Origin: Methanobacteriota archaeon
GTDB lineage: Archaea; Thermoplasmatota; Poseidoniia; Poseidoniales; Poseidoniaceae
DNA length: 55,139 bases
Assembly: GCA_018691345.1 (NCBI GenBank)
Contig: JABGTJ010000003.1
Span: 1 to 55,139, forward strand
Reading direction: 5' to 3'
Positions 19,401 through 25,619 of this stretch are shown piece by piece (position 1 is the first letter of the stretch; every line of letters begins with the position of its first letter). Below the pieces are notes generated by a model. The model was not told where the DNA came from, did not search any database, and was given only the letters and a program-made list of their open reading frames with translations. A program made the translations under genes and the position numbers.

Positions 19401-19615
19401 GTCCTACTCCTGGACCGTCAGGTCCGGCTCCAGCATCAGGTCCTACTGGACCTGCACCGGAAGCGAAAGAAGTACCTCGCATCGAGGAAGAGGACTCTTC
19501 GTGGCAAGTCGAACATCGGGTTGATGATGACGGAACCGAATGGGCACAGGACGAAAACAGCACATGGTGGTATCGCCAAGAAGGCGATGCTGATTGGGGC
19601 GAATGGAAAGATTGA
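10421..19615 (+). CDS. Giant multidomain surface protein (seven DNRLRE-like and eight Ig-like modules)
   Basis: Encodes 3064 residues. The signal anchor is TALTIFLVSMFLFADVLL. A TATA-like box (GTATATGG) overlaps the ATG at 10421, so the ATG at 10451 may be the real start. Residues about 55-2200 alternate two modules. DNRLRE-like units (carbohydrate-associated; e.g. DTYIDSGTPNQNY near 710, DTYILQSGSGSS near 1040, HLSEANPSTNFGS near 2018) occur seven times. FN3-like units ending in W(Y/F)WRVR...W(S)...F.VP occur six times. Residues about 2205-2935 contain eight Big/invasin-like Ig modules, each with a 'DQFGN/DSDGN' turn. A membrane helix (about 2945-2968) is followed by a very acidic DDDDEEYDYDDDD stretch, a Pro/Gly spacer and a Trp-rich end (TEWAQDENSTWWYRQ...WGEWKD). 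It probably binds extracellular polymers. The next gene is a shorter relative. Confidence 0.93.
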   Translation: MEEGLKALSPMPRETAPRRTALTIFLVSMFLFADVLLPQSIDFEQNLDDSQRISYAVSTQTVLSDTHIMEANPSSNYNVSSSGFIGTSVNGFESRILMDFEMNFTSADSIQSATLNIVCDATPSSSAAMNLYAAPVSTWNSSIVTWYQKDLASPWADAGADGANDRGAWEPPFRAVSNGTYAINVTAFAQEAASSNQSHFSVLLTGLGSHFECKMSESSLVTDRPELVMVTSTAAAGNGGSVVSNFANDGLPLMTGDLILTADTTPTLSYDSLVGANVEYQLSLNSDFKDFTDLAWHYSTMSNSFSMSGTSGSFTLPTSEKFDNGSQVFYRVRSLDSTDTLSEWSTTESFLLPDHTVTDNGDGSASIEVTRNQLGDIGTFIEDSYSNELSKNTKYGSTSTLQTSVTSNKESLIHLRVNLPLLGLPSNATILDAQVNLTRDSASNNPMLSMHEMASTQWVEDELTWIRESNVNSWSDGGRVFASTASATGFNGSQTSSNFGFGFTDVLQSWVESGDTDASEFMIAARGKDDAYSTTGTQSMTFFSTEASLESTQPHIFVSYRWGPSSPLADVVLTGPAEDEAVWNQSGHNFTANLTPSITWTPSVTNNEMLLQMATDEQFRDVTMSINTGIDNDFSPIDGILNMTGDNTLTAGNMYFWRMAYLDSDGRHGPWSSSNFLVSSLESTWLGGERSEFRMKHGNGTSDGLYPECLDTYIDSGTPNQNYNDESKILISYNTYPIEALGLMNCNLRSNLLPAGYAVESAQLSMVVASTPSNSPRVGVWENTLSNWTDSGATWNSYDGTNSWATAGAKGSERSSLLDSVQLDSTFSNGDRISWNVTLGVQNAMRQNSSADFMIGILGVGSGSDREVQLYPGFAADVRKPELTFVYVPGSNVVPVDPMPVSPLNGSWSMGTGVDQTPIKRPTLEWSFGNTAAVGGWAVQLDKTETFDSASLLTSTSWNDAGFNAANLSYTPATDLDDGSTWYWRVRAISATNQIGNWSNAFTFSVPDLTTWQTCADGSCASVELHHREAMPDLNLPNFVDTYILQSGSGSSSTYDSSTQLKVGATSNNVQALSLIRIPLNSLPQPANARITGAELNLYSEFNSAVGEPIAVRPVYQSWNTSANGLTYDGVNNWSQAGARDLGVDLGPYVDLQDSVASDWMNWDVSEAVQAALTAGSSTLSLAIYASNDITSYSNGPNVVTFTSTDGASAQHPWLNLTWSNGTGAVPATSGVNAGPANDSLSWDASSHALLADETPLFSWTYASTVPADAWRVHVFADPVEDMAGRYTFDSRDLPTMFDLTNLTFLPTSPVDYSQTVRWTVQPILLGMIGPQSTSTVFHVPDADSGEVDSTRAWITLQEGSMVEEQGYPMLSMDTTLNGGSIFANNGASQSLIIGRSPSNSLLRTSSLIEMDFSSLPLPAIYEVTNATLTLTGISGSGNVFVTVSEMVTQWDESSSWAYPGNNTTSWVGIGAYHSGDSMIPETRGFWMNESTDFEINVTSMLQHAVERGQQSLNIILQAEESFGSVSGTYYIASSENADIDDRPKLTISYELDTPWNPTSPSNLEPLDGSTLWNLTSPIPAGAERVENNWTSADTNQTQWVLCGAMDSRMVEDLECYNSTSSTFDTDLNITWDAQNLSAFIEGLEQADEWKYWRVRGDQDVRIGHWSSVHKFRIPEVKPADASTDGVGNYSVTLSRGSIFDETGLLPAVPDAEISSSSTVNLGLSSALNLGTSASGTGESQILMEFDLSSLPWPAAITPTSMLLSLYRTGVTGTSATTVSAHACSSFVESSVNWNTNVPCQSSEITRSTLTLSPATGWASWDLTSLAQSNIANGNLTMTILLKTVGSPSTSHAFYSSDGSNSLFRPQLTIDYVDNVNGILPPTQPTLTSPQDGSVLYNVSGAVLQSDDRPVLVWSPVTDATGYILTIANETGVLKFNSWESSAITGTTFRFADSLSNGEVFTWWVQGVNQSIPGPASPRWSFAIGSPSHVDNGDLTYTYTFQTGNEVSQFGHTNIREAHLSEANPSTNFGSADVLELGTNFGSNSGLQSHLTFALDNGQVPLAMYSNVHSASAGFYLDSWTATGGASEMTFSVHRIINPLWAQSSSTWNESSSASSGAWGMPGMQAGVDYEATPISSFVESSLNEDRWIWFDIGVSGMLIDNDNAWIIIGTPNQGTLMANIYSSEHATADKRPMILLNHTDVTTIDISPTAPTTDADSTVSFSSVVYDHLNMASGAPVVWSASNGSITQSGVFTPYATGQHTVSACFGIICSSETVTVTPGAPVELMVTPETASISADDSLQISAYVVDQFGNTVPGQTITYLPSNGSMDSSAEGLFLPFTSGPQTIDVTWNGIMMTPQTISVSVLVETGIPAYFVLEGCQGEVPAGILCAVTHTLFDQFGNEIIDNSEAGDFTWTTTNGNYSESTDEYFPDHVGDWYLNLTSTSGASGSLLITVGHGEMASLELAASSTSITADEQVWINTTRIDIRGNRLPVLLELDNWVTPQDSQLLPGAPAIWSPTSRGAKIIQATYETITSEITITVQEGAIVSLILIVDNNVSTWQNFDITSDDILDVKVKAYDQKDNRWIVSANWSLIHPDWTSQTALEQLIGDETSFVPYLASTEHYTITAVYDDGTVIHQVSINVTVSHGDLNSVSITATGSDGLTNTVFDLTSDEHIDFTSALADLDSNPIDSSILGWYLTNLDTGDVSDVTDELLANNMRWDASEVGNWSISASAVSDSGYNISDEVSVTVVHGEAVLVVAVLDATTQTAGEEITMAVTGTDSDGNTFPQRVEWLENDVTVANITAGEGEGTYVYLATSAGAHSLKYTTGSTDATVVVTVEAQRIVDSLEIVISSSTVDQLSNFTVTVKAFDMYLNQIEVPPSADVDATGRAEVLQQGPGVWNVITLDDGQQTVTITAGKVTEERNIEVEGNIGGFFKAGGPLYYVGTGLLVIVSIVILGLLVSMLRGGDSGYDDDDEEYDYDDDDESNVPTGPTPGPSGPAPASGPTGPAPEAKEVPRIEEEDSSWQVEHRVDDDGTEWAQDENSTWWYRQEGDADWGEWKD

Positions 19616-19645
19616 GAAGCAAATCATTGATACACATTGACGAGA

Positions 19646-19653
19646 AAAGGTGA
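19646..19653 (+). promoter_or_regulatory. Ribosome-binding site deciding the start of the next surface-protein gene
   Basis: AAAGGTGA sits four bases before ATG 19658 (seven from AGG). It falls inside the longer reading frame that could begin at TTG 19637, so it supports the ATG as the true start. Confidence 0.6.
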
Positions 19654-19657
19654 ATCT

Positions 19658-22306
19658 ATGAAAGATGCAAATGACTACAAGACCCTCGTTCTAAGTTTGT
19701 TTTGCGTAATGCTCTTTTCATTCCATGGTTTCTCAATCTCACAACCTCAGTTTTCTATGCTTGAAGATGAAAGCCTCGTTTCCAGGCAGGGTGGCATCCA
19801 GCCTGTTCGAGTGGAACTCTCAGCAGATTTGGTCTCGATCACTGCAGATGAAGTCATCATGTTTACAGCCCAATTGTATGACAATCTGAACAATCAAGTT
19901 TCAGGTGAAGTGGTATGGAGTTGCTCGAACGGCTCAATAACTGATGATGGAATATTCTATCCATGGTCTGCAGGTACGGTTTTGATTCAAGCATCTCACA
20001 ACGGTTTAGTTGGTTCAATGAACATTACCGTTACCTCTGGAGTGGGTCAAAGCCTCGAAGTGACCAGCCTAACTGCAGATGTACTTTTGCCGGTCACTCT
20101 TACTGCTGACCTTTTGGATGCACGTGGAAACGCACAGACAGCATCGAATGTAGTCTGGACCATTGACGGCATGTACATTGGAACTGGTGAGCCTCTATGG
20201 ACTCCCATGGACATTGGGGAATACTCAATTCGAGCCAGACTCTACCAGATGGAACATGATGATGTTCTTGTCGTCTCCGCAGGAGCTCCTCACGAATTTG
20301 TGTTTGATGAGGGTATGCAAGTCCGTAGTGGCTCAGCGCTTCAAATGACTCCAAGTTTAGTGGACATAAACGGATTTGAGATGAACATCACGACCGCCGG
20401 TAACCGTGTTTGGGAAGTAGAGAATGGCAGTATTATCCCATCCGGATGGTTTACTGCCACTCACCCAGGACTCTGGGCAGTCAATGTTTCAGCCGGTAAT
20501 GTTACAGGCTCTGGAACGATTCGTGTTGTTCCAGCCGATGCAACCATTTCGCAAGTAACGGTGCTCTCGAACAGTGAACAATTCACTGCAGGTGTGGCGT
20601 ATGAGATTGCTGCAATGCGCACAGACTCCCTTGGTTACTCAGGTACGATTACTCCACCACTGGCAAACTTTACTGTCTCGAGTGGCGCACTTTCAAACTT
20701 CGATGGTTCCGTTTATTGGACGCCAGGTGCAGTTGGTACGCATGAATTACGAGTCGATGATGACGGGGTTCTTTCCACATTGTCGGTCGATGTCGTTCAT
20801 GGCTCTGCTATCGACGCAGAGTTAATTCTCGTCTCTTCGAGTTTCGCTGCAGGCGGACAAAGCACGGTCGCCTTCATCGCAACTGATGTGGTTGGAAACA
20901 AGTGGATGGTCAACGGAACGATGACGCTGGTCAATGGTAACAGTTCCCAATATTCGGTTTTTACGGGCTATGCTGTGGTGACTCCTGAAGAATCTCTTAC
21001 TTGGCGAATTGAGGGGAACTGGTTTGATGTCTCGACAGGCATTCGTTTCGAGCCGGTCTTCCAAGTGAAATCAAGTCCGGGAGAGTTGGCCTTTATCCAA
21101 CTCAACGGCGATGGCATCATCCTTCCATCAGACACACCTTTGGCTCTCAATCCACAGTTTTTTGATGCTTACTCAAACCAACTTGAGGAGATTGGATTGA
21201 ATTGGACCGTCGATGGCGTTGATTCAACAATCGACATCTTGTTGTCAGATTTGCATTGGATTCCAACCACTGTAGGTGGGCATGAGATTCGAGCTAATGC
21301 CGACGGAGTCTTCGCCACGGTTCGATTAACGGTCGTTGCTGGCGATGCGAGAAATTTAGTGACTAATTTTGAAGACGGTCTGACTGTCCAAGCAGGAATT
21401 GCCAGTGAGTTATTCATCCAAACCATAGATGCTCACGGAAACTTAGCACCGTCTACTGCAGTCATTACGACGCTTGACGGGGAGTTTGGTACGCTGGTCG
21501 CTTCATCTTCAGGTGACGGTTATTGGGATTTTACCGGCCGCTCAAAAGGAACATATTCTCTCGAGTTAAAACAAGATAATGCTACACATGTTCTTGATCT
21601 CACCGTTGATTCAGGAACACCAGTTCGTATTGTTTCGACCATGGAATTTGAGAATATTGCTCAAGGAGATACGGTTCTACTGAGGGTTCAATCGGTTGAC
21701 GTATACGGCAACTCGGTCGAAGTAGACCCTGCAAATACAACCATAAGTTGCACTTCGGGCTCTGCTAAACATGTGACTTCTGATACATGGGAGTTGGATA
21801 TTTCCACTTCTGGAAACGATCGTTCTTGCAACGTACTCTGGAACGGTCTTCTCTCACAGAATTACTTTGATGTTGAATCTGTTTTACTGGGGGGTGCGGT
21901 TGGTTCTACAAACACGGCCATGGGTCTTGGTATCTTTTTGTTGGCTTTGATTTTGGTTACATTTGTCGTTCTGGTTCGCAAGGCGAATCAAGAAGATGTT
22001 GAATGGACCGAAGATGGTTTTGATGATGAGGAGTTCGAGGACGACCAAAGCACGGAATCCGACCTAGGCTCGGACCTTGTTGACCATGCAGATTTAGAAA
22101 CAGTCGACGAAAAGGAAGCATCCTTATCACCGCCTCACATTCAAGATGATGAACGTGCATCTCTTGCTAAGAAAGCTGCTGAAGTTGGAGTGATGCAAGC
22201 TATATCTGGTACGGAGCAAGGCTCGAGCGGATGGTATGTTGACGTAAGTACTGAGATGCAGTACTGGGATGTCGGTACCGATGGTTCATGGACTCGGGTT
22301 GAATGA
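19658..22306 (+). CDS. Ig-repeat surface protein, relative of the preceding giant protein
   Basis: Encodes 882 residues from ATG 19658; a TTG at 19637 would add seven residues, but a Shine-Dalgarno sequence between them favours the ATG. The signal peptide hydrophobic core is TLVLSLFCVMLFSFHGFSI. Residues about 45-740 are seven or eight Big/invasin-like Ig modules with the same signature as the C-terminal third of the upstream gene (V-W-SCSNGSITDDGIFYPW here, V-W-SASNGSITQSGVFTPY there; DARGN, DAHGN and DVYGN turns). No DNRLRE units are present. One membrane helix (about 755-775) leads into a Glu/Asp-rich tail of about 105 residues that ends WYVDVSTEMQYWDVGTDG-type Trp motifs. It starts 42 bp after the giant gene and is likely co-transcribed. 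It probably arose by duplication of the stalk part. Confidence 0.9.
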   Translation: MKDANDYKTLVLSLFCVMLFSFHGFSISQPQFSMLEDESLVSRQGGIQPVRVELSADLVSITADEVIMFTAQLYDNLNNQVSGEVVWSCSNGSITDDGIFYPWSAGTVLIQASHNGLVGSMNITVTSGVGQSLEVTSLTADVLLPVTLTADLLDARGNAQTASNVVWTIDGMYIGTGEPLWTPMDIGEYSIRARLYQMEHDDVLVVSAGAPHEFVFDEGMQVRSGSALQMTPSLVDINGFEMNITTAGNRVWEVENGSIIPSGWFTATHPGLWAVNVSAGNVTGSGTIRVVPADATISQVTVLSNSEQFTAGVAYEIAAMRTDSLGYSGTITPPLANFTVSSGALSNFDGSVYWTPGAVGTHELRVDDDGVLSTLSVDVVHGSAIDAELILVSSSFAAGGQSTVAFIATDVVGNKWMVNGTMTLVNGNSSQYSVFTGYAVVTPEESLTWRIEGNWFDVSTGIRFEPVFQVKSSPGELAFIQLNGDGIILPSDTPLALNPQFFDAYSNQLEEIGLNWTVDGVDSTIDILLSDLHWIPTTVGGHEIRANADGVFATVRLTVVAGDARNLVTNFEDGLTVQAGIASELFIQTIDAHGNLAPSTAVITTLDGEFGTLVASSSGDGYWDFTGRSKGTYSLELKQDNATHVLDLTVDSGTPVRIVSTMEFENIAQGDTVLLRVQSVDVYGNSVEVDPANTTISCTSGSAKHVTSDTWELDISTSGNDRSCNVLWNGLLSQNYFDVESVLLGGAVGSTNTAMGLGIFLLALILVTFVVLVRKANQEDVEWTEDGFDDEEFEDDQSTESDLGSDLVDHADLETVDEKEASLSPPHIQDDERASLAKKAAEVGVMQAISGTEQGSSGWYVDVSTEMQYWDVGTDGSWTRVE

Positions 22307-22454
22307 GATGTCGGTCGAACAACCGCTTGGTGCATCGAGTGACTTTTTTGAATTGCTGTGGCTTCTTCCTGCTCTTGTTTGCTGGAAAGGCAGAACCATC
22401 TGTTCGGTAGTGCTCACGAGCGTTGTTGAGCCTTTGATGAGTATGACGTGGTAA

Positions 22455-24083
22455 TCATTCTTCCTCACTTCCAGGTGCGAAGGCAAGGAAAAATTCATCG
22501 ATGTCGATGACTCCATTTTCGTCCATGTCGGCGTTGTGGAATATACATCGTGATTCATCAACAGAGTATTCGAAACCGAGAGCTTTCAAAGCGCTTTGAA
22601 ATTCACGCAGAGTGAGGTGATTCTTACCTCCAAGGTCAGCAGCATGGAAGGCAGCAAGGCGCCGTTCATGTTCTGCTGGAGTCGAAAATTGGAACTGCTT
22701 TCGAAACGATTGCACCGGTGTCCTTTGGAGTATGGCGTGTTTTTTACCGTAGAGGTAGTAGGTTGCAGCTCCTGAAAGGACGGCAGCGCCACCGCCAATG
22801 AAGGCTTTTGTGCCGATGAAACTAATCAGTACAGCGCCAGCAAGGATACCCCAGATGTGAATATAGGGGTAAAATGGGGCTTTGTATTTTGGATTCCAAC
22901 CGTACTCCTTACTTGTTGTTCGAAGAATTATGACGCAGGTATTAATCATGATGAAGATCATAATTTTGAATCCAGATGCCAATTTAACGACGTCTTTCAA
23001 TGGGACATAGAGGATGGCTAAAGCCATAGCAACTCCAGTGATCAAAATTGGCCAATGAGGCGTTTCAAACCGGACATTGACTTCTTCAAGAGGTTGAGGC
23101 AGTAGGTTGTCTCGAGACATAGCAAACAAAAATCGCGACGAAGCCAAGATTCCGGCCAATGCCATTGAAATCATTGTGAGAACAGACAAGATTGCAGCGA
23201 ATATTCCAAACTTCGTTCCCGCGACTTTCTCAGCGAAAACAAAAATTGGGTTTTCTACAACGACTCCATCTTGGAGCCACCATTCACCAGGGATCGCAGC
23301 CATCATCAGATAGGCAATTACCGTATAGAGCACTGTTGCAATCAGCAAAGAGAGCATTATCCCAGCAGGAAGGTTGCGTTCAGGATTCTTGACTTCACCG
23401 CCGATAGCAGCGACCTTTGTTACCCCTGCATAGGCTACGAATACGAATGCTGCAGCTTCTGCTAGCGACCACACGCCTGCATCAAAGGCCTCTGTCAACG
23501 GCCGCTTTGCATCAAAGTCATCAACAAAAAGAGCAGCGATGCAGATGAATAAGAGTAAGCCGATTGTCGAGAGTAAAATCGGAGTTTGAATGGCTTTCAC
23601 CTTTGAAACACCGAAAATGTTGACCATCGTGATGAGGACAAGAGCACTCATCGAGAGCACCCTTATACTAATCTCGACGTCAAAATATGTGGTGACGGCA
23701 ATGAGGTAAGCAGAGAATCCAATCAGTGCAAAAGCCGATTTGAGAAGGAATGAAGCCCACAATCCTAAACCACTAATGGTCCCAATAAGTGGCCCGTATG
23801 TACGCTCTAAGTACACATACGACCCACCGCTGGAAGGCATGCCTGATGACAACTCGGATTTCGACAAGGCACCTGGAAGAACAACAGAAGCAGCGAGGAG
23901 ATAAGCCAACCATATCCCAGGGCCCATGATTTCAGCAGCAAATGTTGGCGTCACAAAAATGCCAGGTAACATGGCAGAGAGTGAAATGATGATCACACCA
24001 GCAAGACCTGTGGTACGTTTCAACTTGTTTTTCACTTCATCGGTTGCGCTTGCAATCATGGTTTTCGATGTAGAAATTGCCAT
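22455..24083 (-). CDS. APC-family amino-acid permease with C-terminal EF-hand
   Basis: Encodes 542 residues. Twelve hydrophobic helices span about residues 25-440. The opening TTGLAGVIIISLSAMLPG helix and the SGMPSSGGSYVYLERTYGPL segment are hallmarks of the amino acid-polyamine-organocation family (cationic amino acid/YfnA-like branch). The substrate is probably an amino acid or amine moved with protons. After the last helix is a soluble tail of about 90 residues with two EF-hand-like units. The first (AADLGGKNHLTLREF) is degenerate. The second is canonical, DMDENGVIDIDEF at 519-531 with Asp/Asn/Glu at the calcium positions. A TTTAA-type box at 24105-24112 (minus strand) lies about 26 nt before the ATG, suggesting a leaderless message. 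It is next to the LigB/RidA fusion on the same strand, 108 bp downstream of its stop. Confidence 0.9.
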   Translation of the reverse strand: MAISTSKTMIASATDEVKNKLKRTTGLAGVIIISLSAMLPGIFVTPTFAAEIMGPGIWLAYLLAASVVLPGALSKSELSSGMPSSGGSYVYLERTYGPLIGTISGLGLWASFLLKSAFALIGFSAYLIAVTTYFDVEISIRVLSMSALVLITMVNIFGVSKVKAIQTPILLSTIGLLLFICIAALFVDDFDAKRPLTEAFDAGVWSLAEAAAFVFVAYAGVTKVAAIGGEVKNPERNLPAGIMLSLLIATVLYTVIAYLMMAAIPGEWWLQDGVVVENPIFVFAEKVAGTKFGIFAAILSVLTMISMALAGILASSRFLFAMSRDNLLPQPLEEVNVRFETPHWPILITGVAMALAILYVPLKDVVKLASGFKIMIFIMINTCVIILRTTSKEYGWNPKYKAPFYPYIHIWGILAGAVLISFIGTKAFIGGGAAVLSGAATYYLYGKKHAILQRTPVQSFRKQFQFSTPAEHERRLAAFHAADLGGKNHLTLREFQSALKALGFEYSVDESRCIFHNADMDENGVIDIDEFFLAFAPGSEEE

Positions 24084-24104
24084 TTAAATTCCCCGCTTTC
24101 CGGC

Positions 24105-24112
24105 CATTAAAG
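24105..24112 (-). promoter_or_regulatory. TATA-like box of the permease gene
   Basis: Read on the minus strand as CTTTAATG, centred about 26 nt upstream of the permease ATG at 24083. This is the spacing expected for an archaeal TATA box driving a leaderless transcript. Found by eye only. Confidence 0.4.
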
Positions 24113-24191
24113 GACCCGCATTCGACTTCAAGCAACGATACTCCTTATTATGTTGTATCGAATGTCGTGGTATGGTGTCGGAAACCGGTAC

Positions 24192-25619
24192 TCATTCTAT
24201 GCTCGGAGCCTTGGCGATGACTTTCATTTCCACAGCAATTGGTGTCGGTAAGGCTCGAATCGCTAATGTTGTGCGAGTTGGTCCAACCTTACCCAAAGTT
24301 TCAGCCCAAACCTCGTTGTATCCTTTGAAATCTCTATCCATGTCGACAAGGAATGAAGTGACGTCCAACACATCGTTAATTGAACCACCCGCTTCTTCAA
24401 GGATTCGAGCAATGTTTTCAACAACCGCATGGGTTTGTGCCTTGATGTCGTAATTGAGTGCTTTTCCATCTGCGTCATGAATGGGACCGCCTGGTATCGA
24501 ATTGGTTCCAGGTTGGCGAGGGCCAACTCCTGAGAGATACAATAAATCGCCAACTCGCCGTGCGTGTGGGTAGGCACCTACAGGTTTTGGTGCAGCATCA
24601 CTGTTGACTGAGTCATCGCTTTCCGTTGGTTCCCAAAGATCTGGCCCGTTGGCTTGCAAGGGCGCGGCGGAGGTTGTTCCACTCACGATTTCACCATCGT
24701 CGCCTTGCGCATCCAGAACATTTCGTTCTCCTGAAAAGTACTCGATGTCGTCTTCATCGTACTCTTTGTCTCCTGCGCCCGATGCTGCAGGGTCGAGGTG
24801 CACTACAGCACCTCCAGCGCCGTGAATTGCCTCGTACGCCAGAACTTCACCGGTGAGGTTGTTCCTGTTTTGGTTCATTCCTGAAAGCCACCACATTGGT
24901 TTGAAAGCGACAACTTTATTGACGCGAATTTGTCGGTGTATTGTACGTGAAAGTTGACCTACATCTTCCAGTCGACCTTCGCTTAAAAATTCCAGAATTT
25001 TACGGTTCCATTCATCGTCTTTCAATGAGTGAATTCTGTCGTCCTTTGGATCAATCGGCTTTGTGAACATTCGGTTGGAAAGTGACATAGCCGTTATTGC
25101 AACCGCTTTTCGTCCAGTTGATTTGACCACATCCATGCATGCTTTAGCAAGAACGGTTGTTTCAGCACGGTTTGCATACACATTCGAGGAAACAATCACT
25201 GCTGGTATGGCATTGTCAGGATTCAGTAACTTCAGTGCCACTACAGAGCCAACATCGATTGGAAATCCATGGTAAGCAACTGTGCGGCTCTTGAGTCCGC
25301 GCTTTTCGTTTGCTTCGTTCCATGCGTGTGCGAAACTTTCATCGATGTTGAACGAATAAGGGATTGAACCCAAATCGTGGAAGTCATTGTCCACCATGAC
25401 CCATTCTGGATTTGGGTCGGCAATGATTTGGTGTCCAATGATGCTTGGCCATGTTGTCGAGTAAATGATGAGGAGGTCTGCCCCACTGTCTTTGATTCGT
25501 TGCGCTGCTTCTGAAAAGGCATCTCGCAATCGTCCCCAACCTTCGTTCTGGTCTGCCGCTAACACGGTATGTGGGTGGACCGGTACGATGTAAGAGCCAA
25601 CCAGTTCTCCATTGCTCAT
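24192..25619 (-). CDS. Fusion: LigB-type dioxygenase alpha-like subunit plus RidA-type aminomuconate deaminase
   Basis: Encodes 475 residues. Residues about 1-265 match the LigB extradiol-dioxygenase fold in its non-catalytic form, like the alpha subunit of 2-aminophenol 1,6-dioxygenase. The metal-binding SPHW motif of the catalytic subunit is replaced by YSTTWP. An acidic, low-complexity linker (about 266-330, KEYDEDDIEYF) leads to a full RidA/YjgF domain (about 335-475) with PVGAYPHARRVGDLLYLSG and the anion-binding Arg in GPTRTT. RidA proteins include 2-aminomuconate deaminase, the next-but-one step after ring cleavage. The ATG at 25619 overlaps the dioxygenase stop (ATGA) and is preceded by AAGGAGG with a 7-nt spacer, so the two genes are translationally coupled. 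An upstream ATG at 25652 is therefore rejected. Domain identity is firm; the deaminase substrate is inferred from context. Confidence 0.88.
   Translation of the reverse strand: MSNGELVGSYIVPVHPHTVLAADQNEGWGRLRDAFSEAAQRIKDSGADLLIIYSTTWPSIIGHQIIADPNPEWVMVDNDFHDLGSIPYSFNIDESFAHAWNEANEKRGLKSRTVAYHGFPIDVGSVVALKLLNPDNAIPAVIVSSNVYANRAETTVLAKACMDVVKSTGRKAVAITAMSLSNRMFTKPIDPKDDRIHSLKDDEWNRKILEFLSEGRLEDVGQLSRTIHRQIRVNKVVAFKPMWWLSGMNQNRNNLTGEVLAYEAIHGAGGAVVHLDPAASGAGDKEYDEDDIEYFSGERNVLDAQGDDGEIVSGTTSAAPLQANGPDLWEPTESDDSVNSDAAPKPVGAYPHARRVGDLLYLSGVGPRQPGTNSIPGGPIHDADGKALNYDIKAQTHAVVENIARILEEAGGSINDVLDVTSFLVDMDRDFKGYNEVWAETLGKVGPTRTTLAIRALPTPIAVEMKVIAKAPSIE

Noticed and set aside
10421..22306. Giant surface protein and its neighbour as one gene split by a frameshift
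   Set aside because: Each has its own signal peptide, membrane helix and cytoplasmic tail, and the second has its own ribosome-binding site.
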